A stretch of 64,000 bases of DNA from Metaphire vulgaris (taxonomy: Eukaryota > Annelida > Clitellata > Crassiclitellata > Megascolecidae). A model generated the notes under the pieces. It worked only from the letters and a program-made list of their open reading frames with translations, ran no database searches and had not been told where the DNA came from. This document shows, one piece after another, positions 34,735-46,869 of this stretch; the stretch's first letter is position 1; every line of letters begins with the position of its first letter. Made by a program: the position numbers and the translations under genes. The stretch spans positions 10,461,306 through 10,525,305 of the forward strand of contig CM030862.1 of the NCBI GenBank assembly GCA_018105865.1, in the 5' to 3' direction.

Positions 34735-36740
34735 GTTCAGTGACAAGGCTTAGCCAGTGGTTCAACAGGATCTGCAACGTACGTGAGAACCAAACGCTTC
34801 CACGTGACCATTCATTCACATTACCGCGTGTTTTTCTGTGTAATCTCATTCTTTGTCCTCTTGTCTTCTGGTATGTCTGCTCCTGTATTCTCCTTCTTTG
34901 TCTTCTTGTCTTAGCAATTTTCTTTGCAATTACTGTTTATAACTTTTAGAAAAGTAAAGTAAAGTAAAGTAAAATCTCGTGGATTTCTATAGCGCCCCAG
35001 AACGACCAATCAGAAGCTGCTTAGCTTTGGCAATCAGCCTCTCTTTAAATAACGAATGAGAACGTCATACAGCCAAACAGCCGAACAATACTACAGCCAA
35101 CCAATAAAATAAATAAATAAATAAATAAATAAATAAATAGTACTACCACCTTTGTGATTGCGACATGTCTTCGTAGGCTTTCATCGAGTTCTCAATCGTT
35201 GGTTTCGACGGGCGAGTGCAGATGGGGTAGGAGAATTGATTGCAGAGTGCAGCGTGTCCGTTCTTCATCTCCGGAACCGAACTTAGGATCCGCGGTGATC
35301 CGGGCAAGTTCCCAGGATTTAAGTAATAATCGTTGAATAATTAAAACCCCGTTTTGGAACCATGGCGAGATCCAGCAAAATTTCAACAATACCTAACAGA
35401 TGTCCAGTCAATTTGATATTATTCGGAAGGCAGATTTGTTACAAGTCATGTTTAGGCACATCTCTCATCTCCTACCATCCTCATTTAACAATATATAACG
35501 ATATTTAACAATATTTTTTAACTAGTATTAATTTAAATAAAGTATTAATCAATTAATTAATAATTAATAATTATTATTATTAATTGATATTGCGGTTAAT
35601 TAATTAATTGATTGAAAAATCTCTAATATCAATTAAAATAATATTTATTTATTTAACAATATTTATCATATTTATTTGACAATATTTGACAATACAAATA
35701 TTTAACAATCTATAACAATCAAGGCATGACGTTGCATAATAAATTATAATGCCGTTTAGATTTCAGTCTGTCCTATGCAAAAATCTTGTTGCAACCGTTA
35801 ATCTTCCAGGATTTGGCGTTGGGAGGGGGGACAGATTGCAGTAGATTTCCATGGGTTTGGCTAATCTATAGGTTATGACGTTGCACATTTGCGTCAAACT
35901 TTTAGATATTAGTGGGAAGGGTTGAACTCCGAGGCAAATAAGTCAACCAAAGGGATGATTGTAATGGATTACAGTGGGTTGGGTTGAGGGAAGGGGAAAC
36001 CTACTATCGGGATGGAATTGGGAGAGGTTTGGGAAACATGCTCTTAGAAACAAGTGCAACTTTTAAACTCGATATACCCGTAAAGGCACTCACTCATTGA
36101 TATATAGAAAGTTCGTTGATAGTTAAGGCATATTAGTAAAAGATTCGATATAGACATACAGGTAGATCGAAGTAAATTTCAATACTGCATACCTGAGTCG
36201 TTAGGTAAACGGGGGTTTGAGCCCAATTAAGACAAGTGCCTTTTGATATCCCAGTGCAGGATAATACTAATCCAATACCTATACCTAATCGTCGCATCAA
36301 TCATCAATACCTGAATCGTTTCAATGATGTAACAAAAAAATTAGTAATTTCTAATAAAACGTCGCAGTATATATTGGCATTCCAAGTTCCAACTACACGC
36401 TGTAACGTTTTTTTGTAAAAGCAAAAATCTAAAGCAAAAATTGACAACTTGGGACTGCGAACAATTTGTCAGCCAGCAACGTCGTCGCATGCCCAATTTC
36501 TTTGAAAATCTTATCAATCTTCGGTTAAATCGGTTCTACTCTAGGATTTGGCAAGTAGGGGGCCGTTGTCTTGGAACATCGTCCAATCAACGCATCGCGC
36601 GACCATTTGTTGTTTAACTTTTTTTGGCAAAAGTTTTTTAAACAAAAACCTTACAATCAATTTTTATGTGACAACGCAGCGTCCATTTGAGCAAGTAATT
36701 GAAAACGGCCTAAACCGTTACCAATAGTCAACCAATCAGA
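34735..36740. repeat. Tandem segmental duplication, copy 1
   Basis: Shares ordered blocks with 36880-38690: 'atctcattctttgtcctctt', aaaagtaaagtaaagtaaag, ggatccgcggtgatccgggc, 'accatggcgagatccagc', 'tattaatttaaataaagtat' and 'ttttaaactcgatatacc', at offsets of 2150-2180 bp. No gene is supported inside. Confidence 0.75.
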
Positions 36741-36879
36741 TTATCAGACAAATAGGGCATGTTCCCAAACAGAACGTTTTAATAGTATAATGTTCCCAAT
36801 AATAACAACATCAACAATAATAATAATAATAATAATAATAATATATCAAAATAATGATGTCAATAATAATAATACATGT

Positions 36880-38690
36880 AATCAAATCTTATGGCTCGTA
36901 GAGTGGTTTAACAGGATCTGCCTGTGTGATGCAACTTTCTGCATAAAAGAACAATTCATTTACAACACGTTCAGTTTTTGTGCATCAATCTCATTCTTTG
37001 TCCTCTTGTAAATTCTGGACGTGTCTGTTTTCAAAGCATTGTTCCTTTTTGTCTTCTTTGTCTTAGCAATTTTTTTGCAATTACTGTTTATACATGTTAG
37101 AAAAGTAAAGTAAAGTAAAGTAAAATCTCGTGAACAACTCATTCTGTGATGCCCAACTCCATCAAAACAGTAAACTATCCGGTTCTTTGGCGCCAGGACA
37201 GGACTCTCCTTAAATAGCTATGGGGAAGGTCTGTTAACAGCCGTTCCATCTTCAGCAAACACAGTGCAAATAAATAAAGAAATAAATAAATAAATAAATA
37301 AATCCTGCAACACTGTACTGCAATCTTTGTGATTGCGACAACATCTTCGTAGGCTTTCTACAGTTCTCAACCAGTGGTCACCACGGGCGAGTGCAGATGG
37401 GGTAGGTCTGTTGATTGCAGAGTCGCAGCATAAAGTCGACGCCTTCTTCATCTCCGGAACCGAACTTAGGATCCGCGGTGATCCGGGCAAGTTCCCAGGA
37501 TCCGAGTAGCAGTCGTTTGCAACGGAAAACCCCGTTTTGGAACCATGGCGAGATCCAGCAAAATTTACCAACAGATTACCAAGTCATTTTGATAAAATTC
37601 TTTCTTAGGCAGATTTATTCAAAGTCATCTTAGGCAGACTTTGTCTTCATTGTGCTTGATTTAACAAGATATTGATATTTATCAAAAATTTTTATTTGAC
37701 TAGTATTAATTTAAATAAAGTATTAATCAATTAATTAATAATCCATAATTTTTATTATTAATTGATATTAGTTAATTAATTAATTGATTGATGGCTACTA
37801 TTATCAATTACAATAATATTTATTTATTTAACAATATTTATAATATTTATTTAACTTCTGTTTGACAATACAAATATTTAACAAAGGCACCTTCATTTTC
37901 AGATCTTCATAATAAATTATAAGTCGCTTTCAACTCCTTCAGTACTCCATCTGTCCTGGTCAGAACTGGCGGCTGCAAATGGTTTGTGACGGCCCCAGGA
38001 TTTGGCAAGTGGGGGGCCCAGGGCAGTGGTCCCCATGGGTTTGGGAACCCATGGGTTAGGTTGGGTTACCAGACAACAAATTAGTGGCCCCAGTGAACTA
38101 GAAAATTCAACCCAACGCCCTCCCCACTTGCATGAATTACTGGGCCGCCACAAGTAAACCTGGCATGGAATGCCACCAAACATGCTCTTAGAAACAAGTT
38201 CAACTTTTAAACTCGATATACCTCTAAAGGCTTCTCCATTGATATATAGAAACCTTGATAGTTTTTCTCCTTTAGCCGTAATTCGATATCCATCCCTGGT
38301 AGATCAAAGTTAATTTCAAACCACATTTATGAGTCATTAGCGCAACGTTGGCGCCCTATAGACACATGCCTTTTAATATCCACATTTTGAGCAAAAATGC
38401 AAACTTGTAACAAAGATCATCAGTTTATCAATCATCATACCTGCTCTCACGCAAACAAAAAAAATACTAAAAACAACTTAAAACATGCCTGGCCTTATTG
38501 GCATTCTCTTTCCAAGAAATGTATAAATTACGTTTTTATAAAAGCAACTTTCTAAAGAATAACTTCAAAAATGGACACTGTTACATTTGTCCACTAACTT
38601 TTCTCGAAATATGCTTTCAATTTCTTTGAAAATCTTATCAATCTTCTTTGTTATAATTAAATATTTGCTCTAAGATTTTCTTGCGGTGTT
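36880..38690. repeat. Tandem segmental duplication, copy 2
   Basis: Same block order as copy 1, but with patchy divergence: near-identical stretches alternate with unalignable 5-20 bp patches. It includes degraded transposon sequence at 37980-38160. Confidence 0.75.
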
Positions 38691-38842
38691 TGTCAATGTT
38701 CCCATCATGGGGGCCAACCATTTGTTGTTTAATGTTAATGTATGTAGCATTAAGTATAGGGTCCCAACTGGGGGCCACTGGGGGGGCAGGCACTCAATAG
38801 GGGGCACGGGCCCCTCTGGCCCCCCGGTGGAGCCGCCACTGA
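38691..38842. mobile_element. Family C MITE fragment
   Basis: 'gggggccaaccatttgttgt' to 'ggtggagccgccactgag'. Only the right terminus is intact. The interior matches 27400-27532 and 29740-29850. Confidence 0.6.
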
Positions 38843-39510
38843 GTAAATGCTGGCATTATTGTATAAACACAATTAATTTCATTCAAAGTTGGACGCCTGA
38901 TCTCTCATAAGTATAGCCTACATTTTCGCAAATTATAATACCGACTACTGAAAAAGTTTTAAACTTCGTTAATTAACCCTATATATACGTGCTTGCAACG
39001 TTTGGTAATTTCGATGGATGGCATGTTACTGTACTTACGAGATCGTGTAATGCTGGTAGCGTTTATTGCAGGACGACAACGACAATTTTGCTTTGAGTCG
39101 ATGATGTCCCAAGCTGAACTGCAGAAATATAGTGATCTATTGGCCTATACTGCGGTATTTAAAATACACCAGCATGCAAAGAAAGATCCGCAAATACTCG
39201 GCCACTCCTCTCCTCTCCTTCTCACTAATATTACAACACTCTGATTGGCGATATCGCTAATAAAAGCGGATTGTGTTATGTTTGCAGGCAATAGAAGCCA
39301 AATAGCAAACTGGACCATAACTGGGACGAAACACAGTGCATTATAGATCCGGGCTTCAGGTTTTCGTATTAGTGATGGACGGGATAGCGAAACAGTATAT
39401 CAATCAACCAATCAACCAACCAACCAACCAATCAACCAATCAGTCAATAATCAGTCAATCAAACAAACATCAAAGTATGAACGGAACTCACCATAGAGCA
39501 GGCGACAAGC
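38843..39510. other. Unassigned stretch
   Basis: AT-rich DNA with an 83-codon plus frame at 38993-39244 lacking splice or domain support, and an (AACC/AATC)n tract at 39400-39470. Confidence 0.3.
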
Positions 39511-39680
39511 AATGGCTATTCTAGCTACCTAGGCATTGGAGGGGGGGGCAGTTCAAAATTGTTTCGGGGTAAAAGACATTGTGGAGGCCATACTACTTGC
39601 CAAAATGTCAAAACTTTTTCGGGAAATTCAAACTTGGGGGGATTACCCTCCCCCAGAGAAGGCCTAGAATAAGAGCACTG
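39510..39680. mobile_element. hAT-like MITE, family A, inverted
   Basis: caatggctattctagct to ggcctagaataagagcactg, with gcgacaag repeated on both flanks (one-base offset). Confidence 0.7.
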
Positions 39681-40078
39681 GGCGACAAGACCAGCAGAAG
39701 ACCGTAGCTCATGGAAGAGGATAGTCCACGATGCGACCAAACTTCGGCGCAAAAGCGGTTGAAGGCATTGAACACACAACGCAACACCATAAATAATTAT
39801 AATTTTCAGTTCACGTTTACAGACGCATATAAATGTCGTTGCTGCGCAATAAATAAAAATATGAAATCAGCAAAAAACGAAAGAGAAACATTTGTCTCAG
39901 CAAAACACAACATCGAGTTTCCGTCCATCGGCAGACTTTAATAATTATAATTAATGGCTTGACCTTTGCTGTGATCTAATTAGAAAATGTCATCTTTTTG
40001 ACGTTTTTGACATCCGATGTTCGAAGCTAGAAATAATATGAGATCGTCTAGGTACTCTAGCACGTTGCAGTTTGAAAC

Positions 40079-40245
40079 CAATGTTTATTCTAGGTCTTAT
40101 CTTGGAGGAATCCCCCCCCCAAAAAAAAATTTGAAACCCCCAAATTTTGACATTTTGGCAAGTAGTATGACCTTCCCCATGTCTGCCCTCCCCCCGAAAA
40201 AAAATTTAAACTCCCCCAATGTCTAGGTGGCTAGAATAAACACTG
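40079..40245. mobile_element. hAT-like MITE, family A
   Basis: A perfect 8-bp duplication tttgaaac flanks it (40071-40078 and 40246-40253). Ends 'caatgtttattctagg' and 'ggctagaataaacactg'. Confidence 0.85.
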
Positions 40246-40310
40246 TTTGAAACATTAAATTTCAAACATGCTGTTAGTCATGTCGATCATGATCAAACCA
40301 TGAACTCCGT

Positions 40311-40482
40311 TTAATAATAATACTTGGATCCAGAGAAGGACGTCCTTAAAATCTTGTATCCGCCGCTGTGTCCGTATCCAGCGTTGTATCCTCCGTGACC
40401 ATGGCCGCCGTAGCCATGGCGACCGTATCCGTGCGGGATTCCGGGGCCGTCGTGAAAGTCACGATAGTAGTAGTGGCGGTTG
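40311..40482 (-). CDS. Gly/Tyr/His-rich terminal exon
   Basis: Acceptor CCACTTTCACCATAG in phase 2, then 56 codons and TAA. Codons are GC-rich with repeated GGA/GGC/TAC/CAC. The local HGYG and GGY repeats are unlike the neighbouring simple repeats. Confidence 0.5.
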
Positions 40483-40814
40483 CTATGGTGAAAGTGGTCG
40501 TATAGGCGGAGTTATGCGAGCCAGTTGTATGTGACCAGGCCCGCCGAGAGAAATTCCGGGCCCCTGTGCAGACGGTCAGTCGCAAGCCCATAACAAGTGT
40601 AAAAAACTGGTGATGACCTTTTTTGTTAATAATACGCAATGCGTCACCGGCCCGGGTCCCCTACAAGTCGCGCCGGGCCCCCTACACCGGACCCCTGTGC
40701 ATATGCCCCTGCCCCCTCTCGGCGTCCCTACATGTGGCTGCTCAAGTGATGGTCACGGTAGTAGAAACCGTCGTTACCGCAGTTACCTCTTCTTCCTCTT
40801 CTCTTCATCTCCAC
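40311..40814 (-). CDS. Gly/Tyr/His-rich peptide gene (two exons, 5' uncertain)
   Basis: Minus exons 40732-40814 and 40311-40482 join in phase 2 (AT|C). The first reads VEMKRRGRRGNCGNDGFYYR and DHHLSSH. The second reads NRHYYYRDFHDGPGIPHGYG, RHGYGGHGHGGYNAGYGHS and a GSKYYY terminus with TAA. The motif YYRD(H/F)H occurs once in each exon. A basic KRRGRR run precedes the Gly-rich part, as in processed secreted peptides. Comparable compositions occur in structural matrix, adhesive and antimicrobial peptides. No signal-peptide exon was found, and the upstream acceptor (GGTCAG) is weak. Confidence 0.45.
40732..40814 (-). CDS. Gly/Tyr/His-rich upstream exon
   Basis: Ends AGCCACAT|GTAGGG in phase 2, matching the next acceptor. 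ATG at 40806-40808 could be a start (MKRRGRRGNCG). The intron 40483-40731 carries a gggccc-rich interspersed repeat, part of which recurs inverted at 52258-52302. Confidence 0.4.
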
Positions 40815-40899
40815 CTGACCGTGATTTTCCGCATTTCAACGCCATTCGAGTCTGGACAAACTAAATAAGGGTTTAAATGGTTTTCACAAGAGGCGGGCT

Positions 40900-42650
40900 C
40901 TATACTCTGACTTCTAGTGCGTGATATCTCTGCTGTTTTAAATGCATTGACTTTGTCAAGCCTTTATACAAATGCTGCGCTATATATTTAGGTCTATAAT
41001 TAGACTCTTTTCGCAAGCAAGTTTGAAGTCTTAAGAAAGTGTCTAAAGAGAAATTGCTAATCGACCAACAACTAGATAGCATCCTTTTAGACAATTATTA
41101 TGTTTAAAACGTCTTGGAACTGCAACCCATTTCAGCAGCCTTGTAACATGCTGCGACCCTGCAAACTTATTGTCAACTAAAATTGGATAAAACACTAATC
41201 ATTTTTAATATAAGCCGCGTATGGAAGATCGCAGGTATATAAATCTATTTAAACTTATAGGCCTATTTAAAACTGTCAAGGCTTGTGACATGGTGGTATT
41301 GGTTAGAAAATGACGCTTTCGAATCTAATTTCGAGCTACCCCCCGCGACCCACTAGACTGAGCCCTGCGACCCACTTTTGGGTCGCGACCCACAGTTTGG
41401 GAAGCACCGTGCTACAGTCTATAGCGTTGTTCCGCAGATTTTAAAAACACGAGCACGCTATTAGCGTAAACTTAGAAGTAAAAGTGGGGGGCAACTCCTA
41501 TACCTTCCCCTTCCTTTGGTAGCCTCTCAAAAAGTGGGAAGGGTCTCGAGTCAATAGAGGTCTAATAGATATAAACGCCTTTGGAGTAGGCTGAACTAGC
41601 GCCAACTGCTTACACAATAGAGGGACAGAATGCATGCAGTCTGTTTTTGGAATTCAGTTGACATCGGAAAATTACTGGCGTACGACCCGTTTCTGATTAA
41701 TTTATGACAGAAAACTTGTTTCTCTCACCACAGGGTCTACAGTATAAGTTTACGATAAAATGTGCATGCGATAGCAAACAGACCTTTATCGGATCTATCT
41801 GCTAGTCACCATTGGCCATCACTGTACGAACCTTCCTAAAAAAATTAAAACTATCTAGAACTATAACTAAAAAACTATTCTTTTCTAGAAATCCTACGGC
41901 GAAATCCTTACTATAGGCCTGCATTCTATTAACCGCAAATCGTGTCATCATCCTCCATAACAAATACTTTGCTGGCGACCGCCTGTATGCCTGGATCGAC
42001 CTTAATCACAATGGGTTGCGCGGATTATGGACTATGGATTTTATACAGACTGGGCGCTCGTGAATAAAAGCTGGTGCACTGCACCAAGCTTTCGGGCAGC
42101 GCTATAGAAATGTCGTCTTACGTCCTTACTTACTTAAACTCGTCATTATCCTATTCATATGTCGGGCCAAGGTCTTAAAATTACCTGCAGGATCCACGCC
42201 CGGTCTGTTCACACCTGTACAAACGACTCACAGGTACATGTAAAGTCTATCAACTTGCTAATATGTGCCACTCGAACGATTCTTTACATGATAGCACAAT
42301 ATGTCAGAAGCGCCGGAGAAGTCACCGATGCAAAATATCTACAAGAAAAGAGTACGATCAAGGACAGAAATTGTTGGTACAAGGGGTCGCTATGGATTTA
42401 TGGATCGGCGCGGACGAAGCAGTTTCAACAATAACTGGAATCGAAAGTTTTTTTTTAATTAAGTGAAATCGGTTAGCCCGTTGAGAGAAATTATAGAGCA
42501 ATTATAGTGATTTTCAGTTTCCACAAGGCTAATAATGTCCTCTAAACCACTTAAAATCGCGTTGTTGTTATTATTATTACAACTTTCCATTTGACTGTAA
42601 TTCTACACGTAAATGGTCTGAGCTCCAATAGGTTTCACACAAACAAGATA
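40900..42650. other. Stretch without a supported gene
   Basis: Contains a hAT-terminus relic (41337-41413, gggtcgcgacccacagtttg) and a repeat end 'ggtgcactgcaccaagcttt' at 42070-42140 that recurs at 53360-53435. Unsupported frames of 60-90 codons are present. Confidence 0.35.
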
Positions 42651-42680
42651 ATATAACAATTAGCGCAATAAACTAAGCGG

Positions 42681-42760
42681 GCGAGAGATGGCAGAGTGGG
42701 TTAGGCGCTGGAGCGGCAGGTTAACGGAGCGGATTCAAACCCCCCGTTTGCGCCCCTGAT
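42681..42760 (+). mobile_element. tRNA-derived SINE head (Ser/Leu-like)
   Basis: gagatggcagagtgggttagg is an A-box of tRNA-Ser/Leu type, followed 36 bp later by a B-box-like GGATTCAAACC. It lacks an intact acceptor stem, so it is not a functional tRNA. Confidence 0.45.
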
Positions 42761-42798
42761 GGCTTTCACACAGGCAGTAATGCCTCCTATAAGCCACT

Positions 42799-42880
42799 TT
42801 AACCCCCCTTAACTGGGAATCCCGGATATATCCGCCCATTTTACATCGAGTTACAGTTAAATACACGGTTAAGGGGTTAA
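42799..42880. mobile_element. piggyBac-like mini-MITE, copy 3
   Basis: TTAA-bounded, same core as copy 1. It directly adjoins the hAT element at 42899. Confidence 0.75.
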
Positions 42881-42898
42881 TTAAACCATGCTAAGTTT

Positions 42899-43152
42899 CA
42901 GTGATGGGCAAAAGTTAACTAAAAATTAGTTAACTTTTAGTTAAACTAAAACCATGCAGAAGTTAAACTGGTTGGGTAAAAGTTTAGTTAAGGCATTAGT
43001 TAAACTGAATTTGTTTTAGTTAACTGGCAAATAGTTAAACTGGAGTTATTGAGATTCTATGCCATTTTCATAAGTCACGCGTAGGTTGCATAATTACCTG
43101 TTTCAATTATGAATTATTATTATTATTACCATTATTATTATTATTGTTATTA

Positions 43153-43183
<31 letters not shown>

Positions 43184-43440
43184 ATTTATTGTTAAAATTG
43201 TGCTACATGAAATTATAATCGTAAATCGTGTTCGTTGCAGCTTGTAGCCTAGTTTTATTAGCACAGTAGCTCATGTCAAAGTTAAAAAGTTAGTCATAAG
43301 TTAAACTGCTTTTAATTAGTTATCAGTTAAAGTTAAACTACTACAGTGAAAAGTTAGTTACCTAAAAAGTTAAACTGCTTGATTTCCAAAAAAGTTTAGT
43401 TAAAGTTTAACTTTAAAAAGTTAGTTAGTGCCCATCACTG
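42899..43440. mobile_element. hAT-like non-autonomous element, 542 bp, intact ends
   Basis: cagtgatgggcaaaagttaac at the left mirrors ttagtgcccatcactg at the right. A perfect 8-bp duplication ctaagttt lies at 42891-42898 and 43441-43448. The interior repeats AGTTAAAC and an ATT array. No transposase is present. Confidence 0.9.
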
Positions 43441-43558
43441 CTAAGTTTAAGTAAGCCAAGGTCAGACAATCAGATTTCATCTATACAAGTTTAAGAGATG
43501 CACATGTTAATAAAAATAGAACTGCATGCAAATGCGATTTATAAAACGTCTATCTTCA

Positions 43559-43789
43559 GGGCCGGCCTTACGTTTTGCGGGGCCCCGGGCGAAGCCAATC
43601 GTGGGGCCCCGGGCAAGGCCAAACGCAGGGCCCTTCAGCGTACGCAAAAAATCGCGACAAGCAAAACGAAGGTAAATCATCGGCAATCGCGGGGCCCTTC
43701 GACCCTTCAAAGGTTTTGCGCGGGGTTTCTATAGAAGAGCGGGGCCCTGAGCACAGGCCCGGTTTGCCCAGGCTTAAGGCCGGCCCTGT
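43559..43789. mobile_element. MITE with cagggccggcctta / taaggccggccctg ends
   Basis: Inverted GC-rich termini. The interior is full of ggggccc runs. It shares end sequence with 19212-19384. Confidence 0.75.
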
Positions 43790-43973
43790 GACTATCTTTA
43801 GAAGTAGAACTGGAAGAATTCGACGCGTTTGGCTATAAATCGGAAGGCCTTACAAAAGCAAACTTCTGTTGACGATTCTGCCTTAATTATTAAAGAGAAA
43901 AATATTCGAACAACAGACATAAAATTCTAAAGATAGAAACCCATATTTAGACCAAGGCTCTTGACGTACAAGC

Positions 43974-44142
43974 AGAGTTTAATCTAGACTCCGGACTCCG
44001 AGAGGAAACTGACAAAGCCGGGGGAGGGGGGTCAGCTAGGGGCTGCTGTTAGTTGATGTCAACATTTCCGGGGAATTTGAAATTTCTATAGGGAAGGGCA
44101 GTTTTCCTCCCGGAAACGGCCTAGATTACGAGTAAACCCTGC
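43974..44142. mobile_element. hAT-like MITE, family B
   Basis: A perfect 8-bp duplication gtacaagc flanks it (43966-43973 and 44143-44150). Ends 'agagtttaatctagac' and 'aaaccctgc'. Confidence 0.8.
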
Positions 44143-44167
44143 GTACAAGCAATGGACGCATTAAACC

Positions 44168-44345
44168 GTGGCCGGACAAAATGTCCGCGGACAAAATGCC
44201 ACGGACAAAAAATGTCATGGGAACAAAATATCAGCGGACAAAATTTCACGGAAAAAATGTCACGGTTTAGGGTTAGAGTTAGGGTTACATTTTGTCCGCT
44301 GACATTTTGTCCGCTGACATTTTGTCCGCTGACATTTTATCCTAG
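44168..44345. repeat. Hairpin-forming GGACAAAATGTC repeat with TTAGGG-like centre
   Basis: Four spaced GGACAAAAT-type units (44174-44255) face four CATTTTGTCCGC units (44287-44340) across ggtttagggttagagttagg. The two sides can pair as a long imperfect stem. Confidence 0.7.
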
Positions 44346-44363
44346 CACCCATTAAACTGGTAT

Positions 44364-44364
44364 A

Positions 44365-44443
<79 letters not shown>

Positions 44444-44459
44444 TAATAATAATAATAAT
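44364..44459 (+). repeat. (GAT)n-(AAT)n microsatellite
   Basis: Two adjacent blocks. Confidence 0.9.
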
Positions 44460-44813
44460 GTGATTTAAAGCGGTTTCGGAGGCTAAATAAGCCAAGATCC
44501 GAAATTTTTTTTGGGGGGAGAAAAATTAACGTTCTCTATTTTCACGCTTTTTCAAAAATACTTTGTGAAACTATCAGTAGAACGTTTTCGAAACGCTACA
44601 ATCAAAACCGCGCAGTGGTGTGCAGGGAGTGGTGAACCCCGGGGCCAAAGTAAATTTGGATGCCCTCCTCCGCAAACTCTGCTGAATGTCCGGTGTTGAC
44701 GGGTTAAAAAATGCCCCCCCCCCGAGTCAATTATTACGATGTCCACCATCTGGTGTATGCCCCTGGAGCCAAATCGACAATTTTCGAGATTTTTTTAATG
44801 GAAAGAGTGTTGA

Positions 44814-44990
44814 CCAGGGTCGTAGCCAGGAATTTGAATGAGGGCGTATAATGTGATTTGGGATATAAATCTTTTTAAAAACGTCGAAAATCTTAAAAAA
44901 ACACATTAAAAACTTTAAGGTAGCCTGATTTTTCGGGGTATATATACCGATATAATCCCCCGTCGCTAGACTCTCTACGCCCTGGTGTTG
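44814..44990. mobile_element. MITE with ccagggtcgtagcca / ctacgccctgg ends
   Basis: Relative of 12950-13136, sharing GGTATATAT and the 'cccgtcgct' motif. It is non-coding. Confidence 0.6.
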
Positions 44991-45133
44991 ACGAGCAAAA
45001 AGAGCGGTCGCCCAGTCAGTTTTTATGCCCCCTCTGGTGGATGCCCGCCAGGGTCACCGCTCCACCCCCGTCCCACCCCCTCTGCACGTCACTGAAACCC
45101 CGCGAACCGTCAAAGCTGCTCCATGACCCACTG

Positions 45134-45304
45134 CAGTGTTTAATCTAGGCCGTTTCCGGGGGAAATTGCCCTTTTCCCCCCGGAAATTTCAAATTCCCCG
45201 GAAATTTTGGAATGCTACATGGACTAACAGCGGCCTTTAGCAGAATTCCCCCCGGCTTTGTCAGTTCCTCCCCCCCGGAGTCCAGGAGTCTAGATTAAAC
45301 ACTG
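45134..45304. mobile_element. hAT-like MITE, family B, intact
   Basis: cagtgtttaatctagg to ctagattaaacactg. A perfect 8-bp duplication acccactg lies at 45126-45133 and 45305-45312. Confidence 0.9.
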
Positions 45305-45883
45305 ACCCACTGACATCGTCCCTAATAAAATACAGTAGGCCCAGAAAAGCCTTGTTTTATTACTACTTGATATGCACGTGGAAGCTGCCTGTCCAACCTC
45401 TAATACATGCCTAACGACAGTGTTATGTCCAAACGACTAAAAACACACCGTATAATCTATCGGCGTAATGTAGGCTATGAATAAGGCAAACGGCACGCCT
45501 TGGGATAAGTATTGATTCCTTGCGCTCAGGTGAGCTGTAGCGAGCAAGACGACTACTGACTGCAGCCCGCCCGCTCGCCCGCCGTGTTGTGAAAAGGGCA
45601 AGGTGATCATCTCTCAGACCTGAAAGGCGTGATCATATAATATCATGGTTTTTCAGTGCTTGACTGTTTGTCACGCTAAACAAAAATGTAGATCTTAACA
45701 ACACTGCTACTGTACTGACGTCGACTTGAATAGCAGATAATTTGAAATCGACAGGTCGTGCTACACGCCGTCACTCGCGAAAATATAGCGCGGTAAGAAA
45801 ATTAATATCTCTTTCTTCAAAATGCATCTAGGCTAAGTAATCGGCTAATCGCTTTGCACGCTCCCTCGGAATTCGCCGTCCCC

Positions 45884-46049
45884 CAGTGGCTATTCTAGCC
45901 ACCTAGACATTGGGGGAGCTTAAAATTTGGGAGGGGCAGACATTTGGGAGGTCATACTATATACTTGCCAAAATGTCAACAACAAAATTGGGGGGAATTT
46001 AAAACTTGAGGGAATTCTCCCTCCCAGAGAAGGCCTAGAATAAACACTG
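45884..46049. mobile_element. hAT-like MITE, family A, inverted
   Basis: cagtggctattctagcc to cctagaataaacactgg. The flanks gccgtccc and gcggtccc match at 7 of 8 bases. Confidence 0.75.
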
Positions 46050-46570
46050 GCGGTCCCGAATATCTTGCCATATTTATATAGCTCAGGTAGTGCAAATCTT
46101 AGTCTGTTTTGAGCTTAATTTGTCATTTTACGAACAGCTGTTAGAATAATATGATTTTGTTGGCTTATTATGGTCATATATTTTGCCTGCTCTCTACTGC
46201 ATGCCATCCATCCATCCAAACCGAGACTGGATTATCGGGTGGATTCATTGGATATTTTCACAATTGGGGATTACGATTCGAATCCGGAGCGACCATCGAC
46301 TGATACCAGGCGCATTACTAAACTGGCGCAATAGAAGTTCACTCACTGATGGGCTGTTTCGGAGAAAAGGCTGATACTTGCAGCGCCCGACCGGCGCTTA
46401 AAGGCCCGCAATGCCTCCGGCCGCACGGGGGGCCCCCGACCTCGAATATTTAATTAAGGAGTCTCGTTTTTATAGCGCCAATTATAATTTTCAATCTGAA
46501 GAAAAGTTCAATATATTACGATTACTGCGGCACAATCAATGTGTTTTGTGTACATCTTCAACAGACCGGT

Positions 46571-46690
<120 letters not shown>

Positions 46691-46869
46691 CAGTTTTCGC
46701 AAGCATTGCGGCGAGAAGTAACTATTCCCGGTTGACTGCTGACCATGCATTTTGACCGGAAAGCATATCAGATCGTCTGCATGTTGACAGTAGAACATAA
46801 CAAATTTTTCCAAATCAAAAGAGAAAACCGCAGTCCAGACTTCTACACTAAGACTCTGTCAATTGGAGG

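Noticed and set aside
42681..42760. Functional tRNA gene
   Set aside because: A- and B-box-like motifs exist, but the acceptor stem does not close. Treated as a SINE head. The same applies to 15215, 56861 and 62625.
44265..44292. Telomere tract
   Set aside because: Only a few irregular TTAGGG-like units inside a hairpin element, not a chromosome end.
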